From contig ML996700.1 of NCBI GenBank assembly GCA_010356995.1, forward strand, positions 310,001 through 374,000: a stretch of DNA of 64,000 bases, written 5' to 3'. Source of the stretch: Trichodelitschia bisporula. Taxonomy: Eukaryota; Ascomycota; Dothideomycetes; Phaeotrichales; Phaeotrichaceae. A program made the translations under genes and the position numbers. Below the pieces are notes generated by a model. It saw nothing but the letters and a program-made list of their open reading frames with translations, was not told the DNA's origin and made no database searches. Positions 1-10,582 of the stretch are shown here, piece by piece. Within the stretch, counting starts at the first letter, position 1. Each line of letters begins with the position of its first letter.

Positions 1-287
1 TTTCTGACAGCTTGTCACTTTCTTTCTTCGTCACCAAAAAAGTGACCTGACAGAGACCCACGTGCGCTGAATGTGAACGCCTCATTTGCTTGGAGCCCGC
101 TTCTCGAGGCGCGCTACCTTGAGCTTCACGCGCTTGACCCCCCCCCCCCACCATCCTCTGCAATCACTTCCATAAAACCCGCCAACCACTCGCCGAGTTT
201 GTGGACAGAATCAGCCTCGCAGCAAACACATATTCCTATGAAACTCACTCGTTGATCAGTCATGCGCATTGGCCCTGCATTCCCATC
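1..287. other. Upstream region of NTE1
   Basis: No gene is seen here. It is the presumed promoter and 5' leader of NTE1. A run of twelve C residues lies at 138-149, about 140 bp before the NTE1 start. The short reading frames that cross it have no recognisable product. Confidence 0.5.
138..149. repeat. Poly-C tract (12 nt)
   Basis: Twelve consecutive C residues sit in the presumed 5' leader or promoter of NTE1. This is a simple homopolymer likely to vary in length between strains. Confidence 0.8.
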
Positions 288-3200
288 ATGTCGCAGAACG
301 TCACCCAAGCTGCTGCTGCTGCTCATGCCACAGCGGCTGTTGCCAAATCCGCAGACACCAACACAACCTTTGGCCTCTTCGCTTGGGTCATCCTATCCGT
401 TCTGAGAGTCATTCCAGGCTTGCTCTACCACGTCGTCACCTTCACCACCATTACCATCCCCACATGGCTCTACAGGGTCTTGTCCATCAGCCTCACTGTC
501 ACGGTCAATTTCAGTACATTGGCCTTCATTGGTGTTGCCTGCCTTTCGACTGTCAGCTATCTCGTTCGATACCGCTACCACACCTATGCTCGTTTGCCAG
601 CCGAACCGCCGCGGAAAGAGCCCGAGGTTGAAGTCTTTCCAGACCCCCAATCTGGCGACGCTAAACCCGGCTTATCCAATTATCTTGATGAATTCCTGAG
701 TGCCATCAAGGTTTTTGGCTATCTCGAGAGGTTGGTGCATCATCATTACAGTATCAGTCGTTTGCTAAGCAGCCAGACATGTTTTTCATGAGCTCACTCG
801 AACCATGCAAACGCGAAAGCTGGTTGCTGGTGAGACAGTGTTGCTTGAAGACGAAAATGGCTTCTGTCTAGTGGTTGAAGGTGCCGTTCAGATCTTTGTT
901 CGCTCCAGGCGTGACGAGTATGAGGCAAAAGATGGCTTCGAGTCGGACGATGAGTCGTCGCCTCCAGGAAACCGACAAGGATACCAGCTAATCACAGAGG
1001 TCAAGAACGGAGCGCCAATGTCATCTCTCTTCAGCATTCTCTCATTGTTCACAGAAGACGTGAAACTAAAACACGGTGACGACGAGCCTCCTGCGTCTGC
1101 CGGGTTTAGCCCAACGCATGTGCAAGGGGATGCCGCTCGTTCCCAAGCGACACCGGAACCCAATACGCCGCTTCAGAGTCCCGTCAATTTCTTCCCTGAC
1201 CCCCGTCAAGGCTCCCTCCACAGGAGGACGCAGTCGAACCTTGCCAGTCCCGCAGTCGGTGGACGACTTCCCATACCACCTCTTACGCTCGACCCAACGG
1301 AGGATGCAAAGAAATCCCGGAGCCATGTTCCTCACAACCATCGCGAATACCGGAGGCATCTCTCAGCGCATCCCGATATCGTTGCGAGGGCCGCGGTGGA
1401 CTCGACCATCGCCATTATCCCGGCTTCGGCATTCAAGCGCCTTACCAAGATGTACCCACGCGCAACTGCTCACATTATCAATGTGATTTTGACCCGCTTC
1501 TACCGGGTTACGCTGGTTACCGGCCACCAGTATCTTGGATTGACGCAGGAGATACTGCGGACCGAGAAATTGATGAACCAGTACACCACATGCGACTTGC
1601 CGGACTACCTCCGTGATTCGGCCTTGGTTCGACTCAAGGAGAAGTTTGCAAAAGAACGGGAACGTATCGGACCTGATGAGAGAATGAAGGGTCTCGCCCT
1701 CCATAACCCTCGAGTTGGCCGCCGCCGAGGCTCTAGCTCCGCTTTACGGAAAGAAGCCTCGCTACAGGCACGACTTGCGGCCGCCCGTTCCATGGGCGCT
1801 CGATCTCCGGATACCCCCTTTTCAGAAATCGACAGAGTAGGTATCAGTGCGGGCGATTTGCTGGCCAATGGACGCAGATTTTCATTCTCGCAGCCGCTCC
1901 AGACGCCGATGGTTACGCGACGTGGTGCTCGTTCTCCCCTCGACCAGAGCTATTTCCGTCCTCGTACCATGAAATACGACCACCAGGAGTCTGTTGACGA
2001 GAGCGAGATCTTTCGTGAGGCGATCCTAGAATGCATGTTTAAAGTCATTGGCTTGACAAACATTAATAACCTCCCTAAACCGGAGTCAACGGAACATTCG
2101 CCGCGCCTCGTCTCCTTCGACTCAAGACGACAAAAGGCGGTGTTCAGCAATGGTTTTGGCTTTGACCAATTCGACGGCTCGACAGAGGCTGATTCTGAAT
2201 CGGTAGCTTCTGCACCGCTGTCGTCCGCCAGCACTCTGAATCCGCAAAAACTCGTGGAGGACATGATCAATGAGCTTGATATCGTCTATTTTGACAAGGG
2301 CTCGGTATTGGTTGAGCAGCAAGAACGCCTCCCTGGGCTGTATTATGTCATTGACGGCTTCCTCGAAGTCAGTATAACGGTGGAAGAGGAGTCAAAGGAC
2401 TACAACATCTTCGGAACTGCTGGGTCAACTCCTGATGGCATGCCCACTCCACTGAAGAGGGTCACAACTCAGGACGCCCGGAAAGGTTCCTCTCATCATG
2501 GCTCGGGAAAGCCTAGCAAGCCGGGCGACAAGCGGAGACTACATCGTCAATCGTTGTTCCTTCAGAAGCCGGGATCGCTTGCAGGGTACTTGCCAGCCGT
2601 ATCGTCATACCGGTCATTTGTTGATGTTACCGCGAAAAGCGACGTCATCGTCGGCTTTTTGCCCCGCAGTGCGCTTGAACGCCTCATTGAAAGATACCCC
2701 ATCATTCTGCTGACCTTGGCAAAGCGCCTGACTTGCCTGCTGGATCGTATGATTCTGCACCTAGACTTTGCTCTGGAATACCTCCAAGTCAACGCTGGCA
2801 ACGTCATTTACAACCAAGGAGAGCAGAGCGACTCCATTTACATTGTTTTGAATGGACGTCTGCGGGCAATTCAGGAGCAAGAAGACAAGCCCATCCGTGT
2901 GCTTGGGGAGTACGGGCAAGGAGACAGTGTGGGAGAGCTTGAAGTGCTAAGCGGAACCATCAGACCTGGTTCACTTCATGCCATTCGCGACACCGAATTG
3001 GCGAAAGTTCCACGTGTACTCTTCAACAGCCTTGCGCAAGAACATCCCGGCGTCACCATGAGGATGTCCAAGATTCTTGCCAGACGCATGCGTGCTCTGA
3101 TGGAAGAACGGCTTGCTGGACACACTACGGATCGGACATCAACTGGGCCCGGTGTGAACCACTCTTCAACCGCGAATCTGCGCACTGTGTGCATAATGCC

Positions 3201-4813
3201 TGTAACTTCGGGTGTTCCTGTTGTCGATTTCGCTGCTCGCCTGGTCAACGCACTCGCCCAGATTGGCACTTCAGTCGTCTCGCTCAATCAGGCAGCCATT
3301 CTCAACCACCTCGGGCGACATGCCTTCAGCAAAGTTGGCAAGCTTAAGCTGTCGCAGTATCTCGCCGACCTCGAGGAAAAGTATGGACTGGTACTTTATG
3401 TCGCAGACACTACTGTTCAATCTCCTTGGACAAGCACCTGTATCACTCAGAGCGATTGCATACTTCTCGTTGCTGTGGCCGATGCATCACCTGCCGTCGG
3501 CGAGTATGAGCGCTTTTTGCTCACGACTAAAACAACGGCACGGAGAGAGCTTATCCTTCTACACACAGAACGGCTTTGCCCCCCGGGCCTCACTCGCAAA
3601 TGGCTTCAGAATCGGATGTGGATCAACGGTGGCCATCACCATATGCAAATGGCATTCAAAACTTCCCCAGAGCCGGTCCATCAACCCAACCGGCGGTTTG
3701 GCTCGGCATTGAAGCAGCGCGTACAGGTCATTCAAGCGGAAATCCAAAAGTACACTAGTCGCAAAGTGCCGCAGACGCCATTATATTCTGCAGAGACGCC
3801 ATTCAAGGGTGATTTTCACAGATTGGCTCGCAGACTTTGCGGCAAGTCTGTGGGGCTGGTGCTGGGTGGTGGAGGTGCTCGCGGAATAGCCCATGTTGGT
3901 GTAATTCGAGCTCTGGAGGAGGCCGGGATTCCAATTGACATGATCGGTGGGACGTCAATCGGTGCTTTTATCGGTGCCCTTTACGCTTGGGATGCGGGTA
4001 TCGTCCCAATGTACGGTCGAATTAAGCGCTTTGCTGGTCGTATGGGCAGCATGTGGCGCTTTGCTCTCGACCTGACCTACCCCTCGTGAGTCGCCCATTT
4101 TTTCTCTTTTATGACTAACGATTTGAAGTGCTTCCTATACCACTGGGCACGAGTTCAATCGCGGTATCTTCAAAACGTTTGGCAACTACTCGATTGAAGA
4201 TTTCTGGCTTCCTTTCTACTGCAACACAACCAACATTTCCAAGTCACGCATGGAGTACCACACCTCAGGATACGCGTGGCGCTATATCCGCGCATCCATG
4301 TCGCTCGCTGGTTTACTCCCACCACTGTGTGACGAAGGTAGCATGCTTCTGGATGGTGGCTACATTGACAACTTGACGGTTGTGCATATGAAATCTCTCG
4401 GGGCCGACGTCATATTTGCCGTTGACGTCGGCAGTCTCGATGACAATGCACCACAGGAATACGGCGACTCGTTGTCAGGCTTCTGGTCGCTCTTCAACCG
4501 GTGGAACCCCTTTTCCGTGGCACCCAATCCGCCAACGCTTAGTGACATCCAGTCACGCTTGGCCTACGTCTCGAGCGTAGATGCCTTGGAGCGAGCCAAA
4601 AATATGCCTGGCTGCCATTATATGCGGCCAGCCATTGACCCATTTGGCACGCTACAGTTTGGGAGTTTCGACGAGATTTATAGGGTAGGGTATGAGTATG
4701 GGAAGGAATACCTCGCCCACTTGAAGGAGCAGCGCGTGTTGCCACTGATGGAGGAGAGTGAGGAGAAGAAGAATTTGAGGAGGACGACAATGGCCAGACG
4801 GGCTAGCATTTGA
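288..4813 (+). CDS. NTE1: Lysophospholipase NTE1 (patatin-like, cNMP-binding)
   Basis: Fungal homologue of neuropathy target esterase, an ER-membrane serine hydrolase that deacylates phosphatidylcholine and lysophosphatidylcholine. Proposed exons are 288-730, 777-4085 and 4129-4813, giving 1478 residues, close to the usual family length. The 46 and 43 bp introns keep phase and restore the family sequences [15 protein letters not shown] and [16 protein letters not shown]. Two hydrophobic segments (about 29-50 and 64-93) anchor the N terminus. Cyclic-nucleotide-binding-like domains lie near residues 158-240, 645-780 and 810-910. The C-terminal patatin domain has the glycine-rich GGGGARG loop (about 1177), the nucleophile elbow GTSIG (Ser about 1208) and the second catalytic residue in DGG (Asp about 1326). 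The start was chosen at MSQNV because the upstream in-frame ATG lies in leader-like sequence. The gene is convergent with the aldehyde dehydrogenase, 194 bp apart. Identity is clear; exact exon edges are inferred. Confidence 0.95.
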
Positions 4814-5007
4814 GGCAAAGCTGATTGCAACCTGGAGTTTAGGCAGTCTCCTCTGATGGCGGTAGAATGTAGAACGACGATACATCTTCATCCTGGCGGT
4901 CGTGCCCTCCCCGTAGTATCAACTCGACGGTAATACTGCAGACTGAATGGCAAACTCCGAGTTTTATTCATTTTCTCCTTAGCATGTTGCCGGTGACTCG
5001 TTTCTCT

Positions 5008-6605
5008 TTATGTCCGTTTCGGGACATTCAAGTTAACGTGAATCGTCTTGATGTTAAGGTAGCCCCGGAGGCCCTCGATTCCGCTCTCGCGACCGTATCC
5101 GGACTGTTTGATGCCGCCAAACGGGGTATGTATCGACGTATTGAATGCTGCGTTGATGCTCACAGTTCCTGCTTCGATCTTCCCGGCCAAACGGAGAGCC
5201 CTAGAGATATCCGACGTATAAATGGCCGCTAATCTTATGAGACATGAAAAACTCTGAAGTTGACAATCGACTCACATCCGAGGCCATACTCCGTGCCATT
5301 TGCCAGTCCAATCGCTTCCTCTTCGGTCTTGAATGTCCTGAGGCAAAGAACAGGGCCAAATATCTCCTCCGTGAACCTGCGAAAGTCAGCGAGCTTTCAG
5401 GAACCGTCTCCCGGCGTACACTCTGCTATCAACAGCCGGGTTCAGTAGCACAGTAGGCTGCACAAATGCCCCTTTGTCGCCTAGCCTGTTCCCGCCAACC
5501 AGGACCTCAGTGCCCTCGGCCTTAGCACCCTCCAGGAAGCTCATAACACGCTCAAACTGCGCTCGGTCCGCCAGCGGGCCGATTGCCGTGGTGGCACTCG
5601 AAGCGTCTCCCATCTTTCCACTGGCGTTCTCAAAGGCGAACTTGAGTTTCTTCACGAATTCCGCCGCAATGCCCTCCTGGACGAGCACTCGGGACGCGGC
5701 AAAGCAAATCTGACCCGTATTGCGTAAGAATCCACTAGAGTTGGCCTCAACGGCGTTGTCAAGATCCGCATCATCGAAGATGAGCGATGGCGACTTCCCA
5801 CCGAGTTCTAGTGACACATGCTTCAGGTTGGACCGCGCCGCCGCTATCTGGACCGCACGCCCCGCAGCCGCTGAACCCGTGAAGGCAATCTTCGCAATCT
5901 GCATATGCGATGCGAGGTGGGCGCCCACAGAACCCGCTCCGGTAACAATGTTGATCACTCCGGGCGGAAAGCCCGCCTCCTTGATCAAGTCACCGTAAGC
6001 CAGCGCTCCAAGTGGCGACTTCTCCGACGGCTTGAAGACAAACGTATTGCCCGCTGCCAGGGCAGGCGCCATCTTCCACGCCGCAAGCACGTGCGTCGCG
6101 TTCCAAGCCGCGATGCCCGCACACACCCCCAGTGGCTCATATTGCACGATCTTGTACGTGCCGTCGCCGTCTGGCGGGTAGCTCTCGCCAGCGATGCGGC
6201 CGGCGTAGCTGGCGTAGAAGCGCCATAGGGCAGCGGGACCGCGGCCCACGCCCGCGGCTGCAATGATGGGCAGGCCCATGGCTATGCTCTCGAGCTTCGC
6301 CAGCCGCTCTGCATGCTGCTCCAGCAGATCAGCGAACTTGAGCATGCATGCTGCGCGATCGCGGCCGGGGAGTGCGGCCCAGGATGGGAAGGCGCGTTTA
6401 GCGGCAGTGACGGCAGCGTCGATGTCAGTTGGCGAAGCCACTTGGACGGCGTCGGTGACGAGAGAGTCATCGCTGGGGTTGAAGATGGAGAGGGCTTCGT
6501 TGGTGGTGGCGGGGACGTACTGGAGCGGTTAGTGGGGGGTTTGGTGGGGTTTGGTGGACGTGATACTTCATTGTTGATGAACTGGTTCGTTTGGAACTCA
6601 GCCAT
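5008..6605 (-). CDS. Aldehyde dehydrogenase, NAD(P)-dependent
   Basis: Oxidises an aldehyde to the carboxylic acid; the substrate is not predictable from sequence. Exons in coding order are 6605-6567, 6519-5420, 5376-5276 and 5228-5008, giving 486 residues, the normal ALDH length. The introns (47, 43 and 47 bp) keep phase and rebuild family blocks such as [20 protein letters not shown] and [13 protein letters not shown]. Visible sites are the general-base Glu about 251 in LELGGKSP, the nucleophile Cys about 285 in [11 protein letters not shown], Asn about 153, the cofactor Lys about 176 in FKPSE, and the C-terminal MPFGG-like [17 protein letters not shown]. The usual PWN triplet around the oxyanion Asn reads AWN. 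The 39 bp first exon encodes only 13 residues. AT-rich sequence at 6685-6698 (TATTTATTAT on the top strand) could serve as the TATA region. No targeting signal was seen, so a cytosolic enzyme is likely. Confidence 0.93.
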
Positions 6606-9600
6606 GATGATTTGTAGCTTGCGTGAGCTTATAAATTCGGGATGGAGATGGACTGGTTATTATGAAGGATACTCTCTGCTTGCTATTTATTATTTATCCC
6701 TATGATGAAGACTGATTCCCCTCATGAGGCCGTCCGAGGTCCCACGCACTCTACCCCGCTCCAGGCCGCATTGGGAGCTGATCCTGGTACGGAGGGAACG
6801 GCTAATATCAGTTGCTGGTAGGGAAGAAGGCTCATATACTTGAAGACTGAAAAGTACCCTTCAAACGGAACTTGTCAGCCTTAATTAGACGGGAGACTGT
6901 GTGTCGTTGGTGCACTCCTACTGGATTGCCATCGGACCTGTCCATCTTTGCGGGGTTTGGAGCACGCCATGGTCTGGGTATGATGATTCCCACAGACATG
7001 GATTCCACTTCGGGTTTGTCGCATCTGGACAGACTTAATGTACCAAGGAGGGTGGTGAGCAGACGTCGAGATAAAGCGGACGCCGCGCGTTTTCACTCCA
7101 CCACGCTAAAGCAGGACTTCGCAGGTTCTAGAACCTGTGCCACGCAAGCACATCGAGGATGAAACTAACACATAGGATCGAAGGTATAAAGAGGTACGAG
7201 CTATCCGTCATATTCTGGCAAAAGTATCCCAATTCATATCAGCTGCTTTGCAGTCAACCTCAAGTCCTCAAAGAGGACCGCCCCGGACCGCCGAAGTCCC
7301 GTCATCTGGCCCAGGAAGACCCTTCATACGTCAACGTCAACGACTCACGCCCATGAAGGCCATGGCTCGATACCTACCTCTTCATCGCCCGGTTCCCGGT
7401 ATACACCCCGCGGTTTCTCAACATCTCGCAAGCGCTCCTTGACAATGTTGCTCGTATCAATCGCTTCGACGTCATCCCGTTCTAGAGATGAATGCACCGG
7501 GTCAGCCATCTATAATCCTGGAGGTGGAGACTCAGGTATCATCCATACCAAGCTGCGCGTCGCTATCTTCTGTGGCCGGATTCACGCCACTCGGCACCGG
7601 GTCTGTGTCTTTCAGGACGGGAACCGCGTCGTGGTCTTTCCGGGCGTAAGCACCGGGGGCGAAGTTGTCGCTGGGGTAGATGTCTTCAACCTTTCTTTCG
7701 TCGGCAGGCATCGTGGATCAAGATGTGGATATGGTATTTCGGGTTCAACGCTGAGTAGAAGTCATCCAAGTTGCTTGGAATGGTCGTCCTCAAAGGCTTT
7801 CATTTATGCCTGTGGGTTCTCCGAGTACCTCATGGAAGGTTGTGTGTTGGAGCGTCATCGTGACGTAAAATGTGGTGATCAGTTTGTGACGGGAAGGCAC
7901 GTCTTGGGCTGACGGGCTACAAGAGATCGCGATGCCGCATACTGGCAGATCAGTGTAACATAAAGCTAGGCAAAGATCAGAGAAGAGCGCCCTCGATGAT
8001 GGGGGAAAGTGCTCTCTTTAAGGGAACGATCCCGATCCCGCGGGGTCCGAAGGCAAGAGTCCGGGGGTGGGGACACCGCTTAGGCGACCGGAACAGTTCG
8101 CAACTTCCGCCTCATCACGGCCGGCCCAGACCAACCATCGATTGTGTTACTGGCCTGGGGAAGTCTACGTTGCGTACACCTCTCATTCGGGAGTTGACCC
8201 AGACACTTGTATAGCATACGCAGCATCATGTAACCAGCATCCGCCACACGTCACCAGATTCATTGGTCCAAAGGAGATATCTAACAGCGACTGCCGGGTC
8301 CAGGCCGAGCCGAGAGCTCCACGTCCTGCAGCCTTTTTCCACGCTTAGAAGGCCGCCTGTTTCCGCTATCTAGAACTAGCTCGGGCACTTGGCTAGCGAA
8401 TTTAAGAGGACCGGTGAGCTGATATGAGGGCTGTCAAAGCATCTGAAAAATTGCGAGCAGGTAGAAGTCTGGATGGTTCGAGCAAGACCTGAACGTAATT
8501 ATGTACTTCGCGTCCAAGATTCCATCGAAGATGCGCTTATTACGCATCCTTTCATTGGTTCTTTTTCACGACACGTGCTCCGCAAGGCTGAAACCCACCC
8601 TTGTTCTTGGATGAAAGAGCGAAAGTTCATTGCCTCTGCTTACGCAAAATCAGCAGCAGGAGCATGTTTCGGCATTTGTGGATTTGCCTTGAATACTGTA
8701 GTTCTAGTTCTTGAGAACAAAAGGGTGGTCAATCCAAACCACGGTCTTCGTCAGTGGTACTCGCAATGGGTCGCGGAGCATCCACATTGCAACGTCCTCA
8801 TCGCCGTAGTGTACCACAATATTCAATCATCGTGGAAACAATGGAACCACAATCTCTGCTTACCTTTATCTTGGAGATCGGAGCCCGCCTAGAACAATCT
8901 AACACCTTTGGTCACCCGACATGGGTTTAGCTTCACCATGTTGCATACTCAGATCTACCTACAGCGCGTTCCTATCGGCCTCACGGGGATGATTTAAGCA
9001 TCAAGCATACTAGTTTGCCGAACTGTCCATAGGGCCCTAGTTCCTTGCTGAAGAATGTCTGGCCGGGAGGATATATGGCAAGTTTGTGATGAAGAAGCCG
9101 ACGAACCAAAGTGATGAGAGTATTTCGAAGTTCCATAATTATGGTGATGCAGTACGTGGTTGACAAGGCGTGAATCCCTCCTTCAATCAATGTGTATAAG
9201 CCAGCGGCTCAGAGTCAACAATCTCCGCAAGCAACATTGCAGCAAATCTTCAGTGTAACAAAACGGCATGCGCGAACAATAAAACAATACGTCACTTACG
9301 CCTAGCTACGTCACCGTGACGAAAGCGGCTAAGCACAAAGCCAATGCATCAATGCTTCCGCAAAAGCAACACGGTCGCGTTGTAAGGGGCCTGCGGTTCC
9401 GATTGGACCATTGGCCATCGATCGGGCGCGGGCATGGCTCGCGGAGCAAGCACTGACAGCCGCTCGGACATCGTGGTCGGTAGCCGCGGTGGGGAAGCCG
9501 GACCTGAGCGAGGGGCGTACGGTGCGGGGCTGAGGGGAAGCCAGGAGTTGGAGTTAGCACTCTCCAGCCGCCTGCAAAACACTGCAAAGAGCGCAACACA

Positions 9601-10093
9601 ATTCAAGATGGGGAGAGCCTGGTTCGATTCATAGCCGCATAGCTCAGCATAGTCATTTATCCCCGCGATCACTATATGATGTCTGGAGCTCCTTGGCCAT
9701 GTAAGCCTACCACTGTGGCATGGGCATGATGATCCTAACAACGCTTCATATCCTTCCCTTTCCCAGTAGGCTCGAAGAGCAAGAAGCATGAGAGCCCGAA
9801 TGCCAGCAATAGAAAGCCCTGCAGCGCAGCAGCCGAAAAAGCGCCGCTATTCACGAGACGGAGCGTTCCAGGAAGAGTCAGAAAAGAGTCAGAAAAGAGT
9901 CAGGCTTCATTCCGTGCATACATGCTTCCGCAGCATCCCGCCAGTACACACACCCCGCAAATAAAACCCCAGTGAATCGAGAACAACCCATAACGTACTT
10001 GCCGCGTGCAGAGGAACATAAGAAAACCTACTCCCATTTCACAACCCAGCAAGCAGATAGTACAGGCGAAAAGGAAAGAAAACCAAGGGAAGA
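6606..10093. other. Gap between ALDH and NHP6, no supported gene
   Basis: About 3.5 kb. The first few hundred bases are the ALDH promoter. Open frames occur (for example 7439-7912 and 8473-8892, plus strand) but have no recognisable motif, codon pattern or splice partners. Three tandem copies of an 11 bp unit lie at 9872-9903. No tRNA, 5S gene or transposon was recognised. Confidence 0.4.
9872..9903. repeat. Short tandem repeat GAAAAGAGTCA x3
   Basis: Three adjacent copies (the first slightly shorter) of an 11 bp unit, GAAAAGAGTCA, about 190 bp downstream of the NHP6 stop codon. Confidence 0.75.
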
Positions 10094-10582
10094 TTAGTCT
10101 TCATCCTCATCTTCCTCTTCGGCAGCCTACTCATCCTGTCAGGTGAGTTATTCCACGAGAGCGAGAAGGGATACGAGCGAGGGGTATGTGGGCACTAACA
10201 GCATTGTACTTGGCCTTCTCGGCTTCGTAGCGCTCCTTGTCCTTACGGGCCTGCTCCTCGTAAGGCTTCTTGTCCTTGTCCGTCAATTCCTTCCACTTCT
10301 CGCCAAGGATCTTGCCGACATCACCTGCAACGGTGGTTAACATTGAGCCATGGCCATGGAGGGGTGTCTAGACTTACCGAACTTGATGCCAGGGTTATCC
10401 TCGCGAACTTTGTCACGGTTATCGTTGGCGAAGAACATGTAAGCAGAGAGGCCACGCTTGGGAGCGTTGGGATCTACGGACGGTTAGCTCTACGACCGGG
10501 GGACTGGAAGACAAGACATACCCTTCTGGCGCTTGGTCGGGGCCTTGGCCTTGGACTTGCGGGTCTTCGTTTCCTTAGGCAT
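10094..10582 (-). CDS. NHP6: HMG-box chromatin protein NHP6
   Basis: Small non-sequence-specific HMGB protein that bends DNA and, in yeast, assists FACT and other chromatin factors. Exons in coding order are 10582-10522, 10473-10378, 10324-10200 and 10126-10094, giving 104 residues, typical for Nhp6. The three introns are about 48, 53 and 73 bp. A basic N-terminal arm ([20 protein letters not shown]) precedes one HMG box starting [15 protein letters not shown] and ending in [15 protein letters not shown]; a short acidic tail follows. The last intron has two possible acceptors 9 bp apart. The distal TAG acceptor gives the tail [10 protein letters not shown] and is preferred, because Nhp6 relatives end in acidic residues. 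The proximal CAG acceptor would end the protein after Asp-Glu. The leader region upstream is strongly pyrimidine-rich on the coding strand. Confidence 0.93.

Noticed and set aside
7439-8892. Two plus-strand frames (7439-7912, 8473-8892) as hypothetical genes
   Set aside because: No domain, no splice partners and no conserved-looking blocks; frames of this length are expected by chance in GC-balanced DNA.
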